Assembly: GCF_024753255.1 (NCBI RefSeq)
Contig: NZ_JANUHA010000021.1
Coordinates: 1-64,000 of the forward strand
Direction: 5' to 3'
Source: Massilia agri
GTDB lineage: Bacteria > Pseudomonadota > Gammaproteobacteria > Burkholderiales > Burkholderiaceae_D
DNA length: 64,000 nt
The position numbers and the translations under genes were made by a program. The notes under the pieces are model-generated. The model ran no database searches and had not been told where the DNA came from. It was given only the letters and a program-made list of their open reading frames with translations. Below are positions 26,255 through 34,173 of this stretch, piece after piece. The stretch's first letter is position 1, and each line of letters begins with the position of its first letter.

Positions 26255-26582
26255 GAGCGTTTCCATGTCTAAATCCTGCTGCTCCCCGGACGCCCGCAAC
26301 ACCCCGGGAAAAGAAATTGATGTCGATGACCTCGCACGCATGTGCAAGGCACTGTCACACCCCGCGCGAGTGCAGTTGCTCAGGCATCTTATCGATTACG
26401 GCGAGTGCTATTTCGGCAGCCTGGCGGACGTGCTGCCTTTGGCGCCATCGACAATCTCCAAGCACGTCTCGATCCTGAAGGATGCGGGCTTGATCGAAGG
26501 GTCATCGGATGTGCAACGGGTTTGCTATTGTGTCAATCACGAACGGCTTCTACAGTTCAAAGCAGTAGTACAAGATTTTTAG
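26253..26582 (+). CDS. arsR: Second ArsR-family regulator
   Basis: A 109-residue winged-helix repressor (105 from the alternative ATG at 26265, which reads MSKSCC). The helix-turn-helix is in LPLAPSTISKHVSILKDAGL (about residues 61-80). Possible metal ligands are the N-terminal CC (C9, C10), C31 and C52, and CYC (C91, C93). The cysteine layout differs from the first ArsR. The three copies of the 17-bp motif at 23391, 23485 and 26238 bracket the flavoprotein-MFS-arsR unit, so this protein is the best candidate to bind them. That link is inference. Confidence 0.85.
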   Translation: MSVSMSKSCCSPDARNTPGKEIDVDDLARMCKALSHPARVQLLRHLIDYGECYFGSLADVLPLAPSTISKHVSILKDAGLIEGSSDVQRVCYCVNHERLLQFKAVVQDF

Positions 26583-26736
26583 AATGAAGACGAGCGATCG
26601 GCATCATCGTCTGAAGTGCATTTGGGTAGGTCTGCTATCGCCGAGAATGAAGCTTCATTTCGCTGCCATTACGCGGTGATATACGGAGTTATCGCAGCAC
26701 TGACTCTGGTTTTATATTCAGTGGCCTGCCGCACAG

Positions 26737-27135
26737 TCAGTCGTCGATCAATGCCTGAATGACTGGACAGCTTGTATCCGGAGCCCCACTGTCGCAGCGC
26801 GCAACCATTCCGGCGAGTGCTGACTTCATCGCCAGAAGGTCGCCTATCTTGGCCTCTACCATGGCGAGCTTTTTCGCCGCCAAAGCGCGCGTGCTCGAAC
26901 ATGTCCCCGAACCTTCCAGCTTGAGCAGGCTCGAAATTTCCTCAAGCGTAAAGCCCAGAAGCTGTGCGCGCTTGATGAAGCGAATTCGGCGTACATCTTC
27001 GTTGCCATAGGTGCGGTAGCCGGAACTTGGCCGTTCCGGCTCATCGATCAATCCACTTCGTTGATAGAAGCGAACGGTCTCGACGTTCACACCGGCGGCG
27101 TCAGCCAAGCGGCTGATGGTCATTTTCTCAGGCAT
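26737..27135 (-). CDS. merR: MerR mercury-responsive activator
   Basis: A 132-residue MerR-type regulator. The winged helix contains RLADAAGVNVETVRFYQRSG. Cysteines C79, C114 and C123 have the exact spacing of the three Hg(II) ligands of Tn501 MerR (82, 117, 126), so Hg(II) specificity is well supported. The start at 27135 has GGAG eight bases upstream. It is divergent from merT with the 22-bp mer operator between them. In the absence of Hg(II) it represses, and with Hg(II) it activates, merT and merP. Confidence 0.93.
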   Translation of the reverse strand: MPEKMTISRLADAAGVNVETVRFYQRSGLIDEPERPSSGYRTYGNEDVRRIRFIKRAQLLGFTLEEISSLLKLEGSGTCSSTRALAAKKLAMVEAKIGDLLAMKSALAGMVARCDSGAPDTSCPVIQALIDD

Positions 27136-27139
27136 GCGC

Positions 27140-27171
27140 TTGACTCCGTATCTATATACGGAGTTTATCCT
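27140..27171 (+). promoter_or_regulatory. mer promoter/operator with 19-bp spacer
   Basis: -35 TTGACT (27140-27145) and -10 TTATCC (27165-27170) are 19 bp apart. The spacer holds the perfect dyad ACTCCGTAT / ATACGGAGT (27143-27164, with CTAT between). This is the standard MerR arrangement. It drives merTP and the GDCCVxC gene and also covers the merR promoter on the other strand. Confidence 0.92.
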
Positions 27172-27200
27172 ATCTCTGTCTTAAACCGATCAGGATAAAC

Positions 27201-27545
27201 ATGAAGATGGGAACGAAAGGACCGCTAGTCGCGGGTGTGCTGGCTGCGCTGGGAGCATCGGCTTGTTGTGCGGGCCCGCTCGTCCTGCTATTGCTGGGCG
27301 TCGGCGGCGGTTGGGCATCCCGGCTTATCGCGCTGGAGCCCTACAGCCCCTATCTCACCGCGCTTACGGTACTGTTCCTCGGTACTGCATTCCATAACTT
27401 GTATCTGCGCCGGCCCGCGTGCCCCCCTGATGACGCCTGTTCCGATGACCATGTCTTGAGGAACCAACGCATTCTGTTTTGGCTCATTTCCTTGCCAGTC
27501 ATACTGCTACTGACCTTCCCCTTGTACGCCGCGCTCTTCTACTGA
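27201..27545 (+). CDS. merT: MerT mercuric ion transporter
   Basis: A 114-residue inner membrane protein with three hydrophobic helices. The Hg(II)-binding CC is in helix 1 (SACCAGPLVLLLLG), and a second pair of Cys (RPACPPDDAC, about residues 72-79) is on the cytoplasmic loop. MerT imports Hg(II) handed over by MerP and delivers it to a cytoplasmic reductase. The start has AGGA upstream. No merA is downstream in this window. Confidence 0.93.
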   Translation: MKMGTKGPLVAGVLAALGASACCAGPLVLLLLGVGGGWASRLIALEPYSPYLTALTVLFLGTAFHNLYLRRPACPPDDACSDDHVLRNQRILFWLISLPVILLLTFPLYAALFY

Positions 27546-27557
27546 AAGGATTCTTCG

Positions 27558-27842
27558 ATGCACTTCTTTAACATCGCTATCGCCGGGATATTGCTTGCCA
27601 GTCCAGCCATCGCCGGTACGTCGCAAACCCTGACCCTCGACGTGCAGAACATGAGCTGTGCGACTTGCCCAATCACCGTTAAAAAAGCGTTACAGCGAGT
27701 TCCGGGCGTGATTGACGTAAAAATCGATTACGAGCGCAAGACGGCCACTGTGCAACTCGACTCCGACAAGGCTAGCGTAACAATACTGACCAAGGCGACG
27801 ACCGACGCAGGCTTCCCTTCGACGGCCAGGAAAGTGCAATGA
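27558..27842 (+). CDS. merP: MerP periplasmic mercury-binding protein
   Basis: A 94-residue protein with a signal peptide (ILLASPAIAG) and one HMA domain with the motif MSCATCPITVKKAL, where the CXXC pair binds Hg(II). It passes Hg(II) to MerT. It has an AAAGGA ribosome site, follows merT by 12 bp, and overlaps the next gene by four bases (ATGA). Confidence 0.94.
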   Translation: MHFFNIAIAGILLASPAIAGTSQTLTLDVQNMSCATCPITVKKALQRVPGVIDVKIDYERKTATVQLDSDKASVTILTKATTDAGFPSTARKVQ

Positions 27843-28051
27843 GCGATGCAATCCTCGAGTCGGTCCTGACCTGTCCGCATTGCGGACACAGCAAACAGGA
27901 AATCATGCCGACTGACGCTTGTCAGTTTTACTATGCATGCGAGGGCTGCGCCACCGTGCTGCGCCCAAAGGCCGGAGACTGCTGCGTTTTTTGCTCTTAC
28001 GGCACAGTGAAGTGCCCGCCTATCCAGCTTGAGCGCCCCTGCTGTGGTTAA
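27839..28051 (+). CDS. GDCCVxC-domain small protein
   Basis: A 70-residue Cys-rich protein. It has CPHCG near residue 12, YACEGCATVLRPKAGDCCVFCSYG as central part (given by position: about residues 33-56) and CPPIQLERPCCG at the end. The GDCCVFC motif defines the GDCCVxC family, some members of which are selenoproteins with Sec in place of a Cys. Here all positions are Cys. The family is seen with mercury genes. A role in Hg binding or thiol redox is inferred. It starts inside the last codons of merP, so it is translationally coupled, and takes the place where merA would be expected. Confidence 0.85.
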   Translation: MSDAILESVLTCPHCGHSKQEIMPTDACQFYYACEGCATVLRPKAGDCCVFCSYGTVKCPPIQLERPCCG

Positions 28052-28110
28052 GCTGGGCTGTCGCCGAAATGCATCCTGTAGCTGGTTATAGTGATGGCAT
28101 GGCATGTTGA

Positions 28111-28139
28111 CAGAGCCGCGTAAGAGACCCGCGGCTCTG
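28111..28139. terminator. Perfect 10-bp stem between convergent units
   Basis: CAGAGCCGCG (28111-28120) pairs perfectly with CGCGGCTCTG (28130-28139) around a nine-base loop. It lies between the end of the mer unit and the end of the reductase gene coming the other way, so it probably terminates in both directions. No clear U-tract follows. Confidence 0.6.
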
Positions 28140-28178
28140 CTCGACGGAGGACTTGGCCGTTACATACCAAGCCTACGA

Positions 28179-29978
28179 TCAGATCTTGAAATCGTCAAAG
28201 GCAACGTTTTCTTCCTTTACACCAAGGCCGCGCAGCATTGCCTGTGTCGCCGTCAGCATGGCCGGGGGACCGCACACGTAGAACTCGAGCGATGCGATGT
28301 CCGGGTGCGTGCGCAAACTCTCCAGCGCGGCTTCGTGTACCAGTCCCGCTGGCGCCCCGTCCCCTGCCTTTTCCTCGGACAGCACCAGGTGCCATTCGAA
28401 ATTCGGGTGTTTCGCTGCGAACGCCTGCATTTCGTCCACATACGGCGCATCGCGCCGGCTGCGCGCCCCGTACCAGAAGTGCAGTGGTTCGGTCTCCCCC
28501 TTTGTCAGGAGCTCATGGATCATGGCGCGCAAGGGCGCCATCCCGGCGCCGCCACCGATGAATACTTTCTCGCGCGATCCCGGCTTCAGTGCGAAATCGC
28601 CGAAGGGGCCGCTGAAGCGAACTTCGTCGCCCACCTTCAGGGTGTACATGTAGCCTGATCCCCTGCCCGGCCGTTCTCCAGGCATGAAGCGAACCAGAAA
28701 AGTCAGTTGCCAGCCTGCGCATTCGACCGGCACCGATACCGAGTACGACCTGCGTACTGGCGTATCATTTGCGAGACTAGCCAGCGTACCGATCGCGCGC
28801 CAGTCGTCCTGATGATGCTCCGGGACTTCCACTTGGCTGGCGTCCCGCTCATACGGAGGAACATGAATCTGTACGTAGGCACCTGGACGGCAATCGACAC
28901 GGCCTTGGGGGCTTAAGGTGATCTCTCGCAGGAAGGGCGTAACCGGTCTCACGCTGGTGACTATTCCAATCCGCTCGGCCGGCATTGCCAGGGCATTTCC
29001 GATATCGACATCGAGGCTGCGCTTCACGGGAAGGTTGCAGGCCAACCTGTATCCCGCCTCGAGCTTCCGGGGCGACAGCAGCGCACGGTCTGCGCTCGTA
29101 GGTTCGGGCGCCTGGCCAACGCATCTCACTTCGCACAGGCCGCAGCTTTGGCCGCCACCGCAGTTCGACGGCAGCTGCAGGCCCGAGCGGCAAAGCGCCT
29201 GGAGTACGGTATCGCCCTGCACCGCCTCGACCGAGCGCTGCGTCGTGCCGCTGCCGTCGACCAGATTCACGGTACGGCGCCGGCGCCAGCGGCTCGGGAC
29301 GAATTCCGCAAGTCGGACGCTGACGAACAGCAGCCAGACACCCGTCAGTGCCATCCACAATCCGCCGATTGCACTGGAGACGAGCAAGGGATTGTTGAAG
29401 TTGGTCCGCTCGCCGTAGTCCATGATGTGAAGCATCCAGAACAGGTCAAACAGGCGCCAGGTACTGTTCCTGTGTTCGAGCACGGCTCCCGACCGGCTGG
29501 AGACATAGACCGAGGTCTCGTCCGCATCGTCGAAGTCGACGCGCCAGACGGGCTCCTTGTGGGCGCGGGCCTCCAGCGTGAAGTTCAGCAGGCGGGGCGT
29601 GCCGGCCTTGCCGCTTCCGGAGTAGGATGCACGGGCAATCTCCCTTGCCAAGCTGGCGTCCACCGCCACGGCCTTCCCGTCTGCGGCGCTGACGAGCCAG
29701 CTGCGCTTGTCGTTCTGCAGCCGATATACCGGCCGGTCGAGCAGCCAGCCGGAAGTAATCGCCATGACCTTGTCGCGGCTGGCCGCAAGCACGGCGTCCG
29801 TACTGAGCACGTCGCGCGGCCATGCCGGCGGCGCCGGCGGCTTGATGCGGAATTCGCGTCCCTGAACCTTGTTCGCGTCGAGCAGGCTCATGACAACCCC
29901 ACTCGACATCCACAGCAGGAACTGGATCGCCAGGATCACCCCGACCCACTTGTGCAATCGTCTCATCCAATGGCTCAT
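28179..29978 (-). CDS. PepSY membrane protein fused to [2Fe-2S] ferredoxin and FAD/NAD reductase
   Basis: A 599-residue fusion. The N-terminus (WMRRLHKWVGVILAIQFLLW) and a second helix near residue 210 are a PepSY-associated membrane module. Residues about 237-330 are a plant-type ferredoxin with C273, C279, C282 and C314. The rest is an FNR-like reductase with RRSYSVSVP (FAD), FIGGGAGMAPLRAMI (NAD(P)H) and CGPPAM near the end, similar to the flavin part of NqrF. It should move electrons from cytoplasmic NAD(P)H across the membrane to reduce a periplasmic metal complex, such as a ferric or cupric chelate. It overlaps the preceding PepSY gene (ATGA), which fixes the start. The substrate is inferred. 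Confidence 0.85.
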   Translation of the reverse strand: MSHWMRRLHKWVGVILAIQFLLWMSSGVVMSLLDANKVQGREFRIKPPAPPAWPRDVLSTDAVLAASRDKVMAITSGWLLDRPVYRLQNDKRSWLVSAADGKAVAVDASLAREIARASYSGSGKAGTPRLLNFTLEARAHKEPVWRVDFDDADETSVYVSSRSGAVLEHRNSTWRLFDLFWMLHIMDYGERTNFNNPLLVSSAIGGLWMALTGVWLLFVSVRLAEFVPSRWRRRRTVNLVDGSGTTQRSVEAVQGDTVLQALCRSGLQLPSNCGGGQSCGLCEVRCVGQAPEPTSADRALLSPRKLEAGYRLACNLPVKRSLDVDIGNALAMPAERIGIVTSVRPVTPFLREITLSPQGRVDCRPGAYVQIHVPPYERDASQVEVPEHHQDDWRAIGTLASLANDTPVRRSYSVSVPVECAGWQLTFLVRFMPGERPGRGSGYMYTLKVGDEVRFSGPFGDFALKPGSREKVFIGGGAGMAPLRAMIHELLTKGETEPLHFWYGARSRRDAPYVDEMQAFAAKHPNFEWHLVLSEEKAGDGAPAGLVHEAALESLRTHPDIASLEFYVCGPPAMLTATQAMLRGLGVKEENVAFDDFKI

Positions 29979-30667
29979 GCCTGCTTCCTCCGGTTGAAGC
30001 TGTAGAAGAGCAGCCATGCTCCGATGAGGGCAAACAGCAGGCCGGTAATCGAGGCCGTGCGCAGCAGCGTGTTGTTCACGTTCTCACGCTCCTCGTAGTC
30101 CATGATGTGGAACATCCACAGGAAATCGAACCACCTCCAGAGCTCATGCCTTCTGGCCACCAGGTCCCCGGTATGCGGGGAAAAGTACAGCGTCGTCTGG
30201 CCTGGCTCGTCGTAATGGACGGCCCACAGCGGTACAGGCCGTGAACCGACTTCCTGCGGCGCCTTCGTCACCCATTCGACGCCCTTGATGCTGCCCTCCC
30301 CCGCGTAGGCCGCATCCGCGAGGGCAACGATCTGGTCGCGATCGAGCGGGCTGATCTTCTTGCCACTGGCGGCGTCCACGAGGCTTGCTTGTTTGCCATG
30401 CTTGATCTCGTAGACTTCCTTGCCAAGCAGGCTTTTCATGCGAACGGCGGTGAGGCCTGGGTAGGCCTCGTGCAGGCGAGCCTGGCTGATACGGGTGGCT
30501 GACGGGTTGAGCCTCTCAGTCGGGACGTGGGCAAGGTGGTCGCCGTGGATCACCTCCAGCGGGACGACGACCATGTAGAGACCACTGATCATCCAGAGCA
30601 GCGCCTGCACGCCGATGACAAGCCCGATCCATTTGTGGGCGCGTCGCACCCAGAAAGCTAATTGCAT
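29975..30667 (-). CDS. PepSY-associated membrane protein
   Basis: A 230-residue protein with an N-terminal membrane helix (RAHKWIGLVIGVQALLWMISG), a periplasmic PepSY-like part and a C-terminal helix (SITGLLFALIGAWLLFYSF). It is related in sequence to the N-terminus of its downstream neighbour: both have HKW-G-V, FWMLHIMDY or FLWMFHIMDYEER, and a similar end. The pair likely forms a heteromeric membrane reductase. It lies 88 bp after the TonB receptor gene. Confidence 0.85.
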   Translation of the reverse strand: MQLAFWVRRAHKWIGLVIGVQALLWMISGLYMVVVPLEVIHGDHLAHVPTERLNPSATRISQARLHEAYPGLTAVRMKSLLGKEVYEIKHGKQASLVDAASGKKISPLDRDQIVALADAAYAGEGSIKGVEWVTKAPQEVGSRPVPLWAVHYDEPGQTTLYFSPHTGDLVARRHELWRWFDFLWMFHIMDYEERENVNNTLLRTASITGLLFALIGAWLLFYSFNRRKQA

Positions 30668-30755
30668 AGTTGTTGTAATAGTAAAGTTACCCGGTCAGTT
30701 GGGCGGACCGGAGCGAAGCATACATGCTCGCGGACCGCCCGGCATCATTGAATGG

Positions 30756-33464
30756 CTAGAACTTGTAGCCCAGGCGAACGTGCCAGCGGCGACCCAGCAG
30801 GTCGTAGGTCATCGTATCGGTGTTCCCGTCCGTCCAGCTCTGGATATACGGGGCACGCTTGTCGAACAGGTTGTCGACCCCGAACGAGAGTGCCATCGCT
30901 TTGTTGAATGCGTACTTCACGCTAGCGTTGTGATACGAGATGCTCGGTGCGTGCGAGCCGATGTCCTCCGGTGCGGCGTTAATGTCGTCCGCCTTGCCGA
31001 TATACTGGACCGTATAGGAACCCGACCACGGCCCGTTGGACGCCGTCAGGGATGCCGTCGACCGCCACTTGGCGTAGCTTCCTCGTCCACCCGTGATCTT
31101 GCCGGCGTACTCGATGACCTCGCCGCCAGGGAATGGCGTCACGTCGTAGCGGTTGAGGCGCGAGACGTCGGCCGTGACGGACGAGGCCCAGCCGAAGAGG
31201 CTGAAATCATACATGGCGCCGAAGTCCAGGCCAGCAACCTTCTGCTGCGCCGCGTTCTCCGGCTGGGACGACAGGAAGTTGATCTCGCCTGTGCGCGGAT
31301 CGCGGGTGAAACTCGAAGGCCGGCAGAAGATGTGGGACAGTCCTGGCGAGTTATAGCACACCGACAGTTTGGTCGATCCCGGGACCGTCTCGATGGCGTT
31401 GTCGATCTCGATGTTGAAATAGTCGAGGGTCAGGGTCAGCGCCCTGGACGGCGTCCACACCATCCCGACCGTGAAGGTATCCGCCTCTTCCGGCTTCAGG
31501 TTCTGGTTGCCGCCGCCGGTCGTCAGGATCGACGGGCCGAACTGCCTGTAGCCGGCAGGTACGCCGGACGCCTGGCAGTTCTTGTAGACCGCGGAGTTCG
31601 GATCGAGCGTGTTCCAGTTGTTGCATGGGTCGGTCGTCGTCAGGTTGCCCTCGGAAACACCGCCGAACAGTTCCGGCACGTTCGGCACCCGGAAGGCCGT
31701 CGACCTGTTCGCGCGCATTTTCAGCGCCGGCATCACCTGCCAGTCCAGGCCCAGCTTATAGGTTCCCTGGGAACCGAACAGGCTGTAGTCGGAATAGCGG
31801 GCCGCCGCATTCATGGTCAGCGACTGCACCAGCGGCAGCTTGGCCAGCAAGGGAACGGACAGTTCGGCAAACACTTCACGCGCGCTGTACTGGCCGGCAA
31901 TCGGGTCCATGGCAGGTGTATTTGCCGCGCCCGACACGATCAGGCTGTCCGGGTCCCGCCAGCCTTTCTCACGCCGGTATTCGAAGCCGGAAGCAAATCC
32001 CACCGGACCTGCCGGCATCGAGAACAGCTCGCCGCTGATGCTGGCATTGAAGCTCTTCTGGTCGTTTCCGCCATGGTCGCGCGTCGTGAAGTGGATGTAC
32101 TCCAGCACCGCCGGGCTCAGGTTGCCGTAACCAAGGTAATTGCCGCAGGGAGCGGCGGTCGGTGTCCTGCCGCAGGTCGCAGCGTTCAGGGTCGCATCGA
32201 CACGGTCCAGGTTGATGATGTTCGTCATCCCATCCACGCCTGTGTTGCGGCCCCAGTTGAGGGACGCCGACCAATCCCACTTGTCTCCAAGCGCGCCTTT
32301 GAGGCCGGCGACGATGCGGAAGGTGTTCGTTTCTTGGAAAAAGTAGCGTGGCCCCACCTCGGCCACCCTGCGCCGCTCTAGGGTCAAGTTCTGACCCGTC
32401 GGGTTGGTCGGATGGTTCGCGGCGATCTCGATCGGACGGTAGACCCCGATCGCGCCGGGCGTCGCCAGCTGCTTCGATTTGCGGTTCGTGAACATGAGCT
32501 CGCTGAACATGTCCACCCGATCGGTCAGGCGCATATTGCCGAAGGCACTGACGCCGACACGCTTGATCGGGTTGACCGCGTTCAGGAACGGATTGCTGTT
32601 GTAGGCGTGCTTGGCCGCGCTGTAGGTTTCGAATCCACGTGGATTCCCGTTCGGATCCTGGTTGAAGTTGACGCGGCGACCATCCGCGAGGCGGGCACGG
32701 CCGCCGATGGTGGACGAGCTGCCGGAGCAGACCAGTTCGCCATTCTCTTCGAATAGTGAACAAGGCGCACGCGACGCCAGGTTGACAGCGCCGCTCTCGG
32801 AGTAGTTCAACGACGCCATCAGCGATCCGCGCTCGCTCCGCGTACCCCATACGAGATCAGCGGACTTCTCGTCGCCGTCGCCGCGCTCCGTCTTGCCGTA
32901 CCGGACAGAGGCCTCGGCACCGTCGATTGCCTTCTTGGTGATGATGTTGACGACGCCGGCGACAGCGTCCGCGCCATAGATCGCGGATGCGCCGTCCTTC
33001 AGCACCTCGATCCGCTCGATCATCGCGACCGGGATCATGTTCAGGTCGACCGAGCTGTTGGCGCCCGTCCCTCCCGACACGACGCGGCGTCCGTTCAGGA
33101 GGACCAGGGTGCGGTCGATGCCGAGGCCGCGCAGGTTGACCTGAGTGGTACCATAACCGTTACTGGTCCAATAGGCACTGGTCTGGCTCCCCGCGGTGCC
33201 CGCGGAAGACGGCATACGCTGTAGCAGCGTCTCGACCGAGATCGCGCCCGAGCGCTGGATGGTTTCCGCGTCGATCACGGTCACCGGGCCGACACCGGAC
33301 AGCTGCTCCTGTCGCAGATTGATCCGGCTGCCCGTGATCTGGACCCGTTCCATCCCGGTCGCCTGGGTGTTCTCGGTGGTAGCGGGTTGCTGTGCATGGG
33401 CGCCTTGCTGCAGGACCAGCATTGCGAGCGCGGCTGTCGTTCTTGGGACGAATTTGTGAACCAT
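30756..33464 (-). CDS. TonB-dependent outer membrane receptor
   Basis: A 902-residue receptor with a signal peptide (MLVLQQGAHAQQ), a plug domain containing VNLRGLGIDRTLVLLNGRRVV and IERIEVLKDGASAIYGADAVAG, and a beta-barrel ending in the aromatic-terminated RRWHVRLGYKF. The plug type is shared by receptors for siderophores, vitamin B12, sugars and copper chelates, so the ligand cannot be read from sequence. Operonic association with two PepSY proteins and a reductase suggests a metal chelate that is reduced after uptake. Iron or copper are the main options; the copper setting makes the latter attractive but unproven. Confidence 0.9.
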   Translation of the reverse strand: MVHKFVPRTTAALAMLVLQQGAHAQQPATTENTQATGMERVQITGSRINLRQEQLSGVGPVTVIDAETIQRSGAISVETLLQRMPSSAGTAGSQTSAYWTSNGYGTTQVNLRGLGIDRTLVLLNGRRVVSGGTGANSSVDLNMIPVAMIERIEVLKDGASAIYGADAVAGVVNIITKKAIDGAEASVRYGKTERGDGDEKSADLVWGTRSERGSLMASLNYSESGAVNLASRAPCSLFEENGELVCSGSSSTIGGRARLADGRRVNFNQDPNGNPRGFETYSAAKHAYNSNPFLNAVNPIKRVGVSAFGNMRLTDRVDMFSELMFTNRKSKQLATPGAIGVYRPIEIAANHPTNPTGQNLTLERRRVAEVGPRYFFQETNTFRIVAGLKGALGDKWDWSASLNWGRNTGVDGMTNIINLDRVDATLNAATCGRTPTAAPCGNYLGYGNLSPAVLEYIHFTTRDHGGNDQKSFNASISGELFSMPAGPVGFASGFEYRREKGWRDPDSLIVSGAANTPAMDPIAGQYSAREVFAELSVPLLAKLPLVQSLTMNAAARYSDYSLFGSQGTYKLGLDWQVMPALKMRANRSTAFRVPNVPELFGGVSEGNLTTTDPCNNWNTLDPNSAVYKNCQASGVPAGYRQFGPSILTTGGGNQNLKPEEADTFTVGMVWTPSRALTLTLDYFNIEIDNAIETVPGSTKLSVCYNSPGLSHIFCRPSSFTRDPRTGEINFLSSQPENAAQQKVAGLDFGAMYDFSLFGWASSVTADVSRLNRYDVTPFPGGEVIEYAGKITGGRGSYAKWRSTASLTASNGPWSGSYTVQYIGKADDINAAPEDIGSHAPSISYHNASVKYAFNKAMALSFGVDNLFDKRAPYIQSWTDGNTDTMTYDLLGRRWHVRLGYKF

Positions 33465-33758
33465 TTACCCTCCGGGGCTATTTTTGTAAGAGCAATAAGA
33501 CCGCAACGCTTACAGCTTCGGTCGCGGCATATGGTGGGTGAAGCAATCGATTACTTCTTGTATATACAATTGCGCAGCATTTTTAATGTAGCGCGCTTTC
33601 TGCCGATAAGCAATAAACACGCATTTTTACAACAACTTTCCGAATAAAATTTCAGAATGAGCGAATGCGCCGGCGCAAATTCGCGCCGGCATGAGCTTAC
33701 TTGGTGGCGGAGGGAGTTAGGTGTCCTGCCCTGCCGCCTGTCCCTGCTCAGGTCACGA
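33465..33758. other. Intergenic region upstream of the TonB receptor
   Basis: An AT-richer stretch of 294 bp with no gene. It carries the promoter of the TonB receptor on the minus strand and the end of the csp gene. The 12-bp perfect palindrome TTGTATATACAA at 33558-33569 is its clearest element. Confidence 0.6.
33558..33569. promoter_or_regulatory. Perfect 12-bp palindrome upstream of the TonB receptor
   Basis: TTGTATATACAA lies about 95 bp upstream of the receptor start. A self-complementary 12-mer in an AT-rich promoter region may be a repressor site. No regulator can be named, and it does not look like a Fur box of the usual type. Confidence 0.35.
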
Positions 33759-34088
33759 TCATGCTGCAAGCATCCGGCGGCACTCTTCGGCACACCGGCG
33801 GCAGGCCGCAGCGCACTCCTGGCAATGCTGCATCTGATGCTTTCCGCACTCTTCGGCACACATGTCACACAGCGCGGCGCATGCCTCGCAGACGAGCTTG
33901 GCCGCTTCGCTGCCCCGTACCATCATGGCGGCAGCGACCCGGCAGAGCTGAGCGCAATCGATGTCGAGTGCGATGCAGCGGGCCATCATCTTTACGTCCT
34001 CCTCCTGCAGGCAGGCGGCGGCACACATGTCGCACGCATCCGCACAGTCATTGCAGGCCTCGATACAGGTTTCGTGTTGCTGGTTCAT
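33759..34088 (-). CDS. csp: Four-helix-bundle copper storage protein (Csp, DUF326)
   Basis: A 109-residue Cys-rich protein without a signal peptide. Repeated C-x3-C and C-x2-C motifs run through the four helices (CIEACNDCADACDMCAAACL, CEACAALCDMCAEECG and QHCQECAAACRRCAEECRR), as in cytosolic Csp3-type proteins that hold many Cu(I) ions in the bundle core. It is the third gene after copA and copB on the minus strand. A second copy is at 45688-46059. Confidence 0.9.
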   Translation of the reverse strand: MNQQHETCIEACNDCADACDMCAAACLQEEDVKMMARCIALDIDCAQLCRVAAAMMVRGSEAAKLVCEACAALCDMCAEECGKHQMQHCQECAAACRRCAEECRRMLAA

Positions 34089-34173
34089 GGTGATCTCCTA
34101 AAAACGGTTGGTCTCGGTCTCTATCAGGACAAAACTTTTGCGCGCCGCAGAACGATGCCGCGCCGCGGGTCAA

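Noticed and set aside
27201..28051. Expectation of a merA gene after merP
   Set aside because: The 70-aa GDCCVxC gene fills the interval and convergent genes follow; no reductase motif is present anywhere in this window.
30615..32381. Plus-strand frame of 588 codons
   Set aside because: Antisense to the TonB receptor barrel; no ribosome site or motif.
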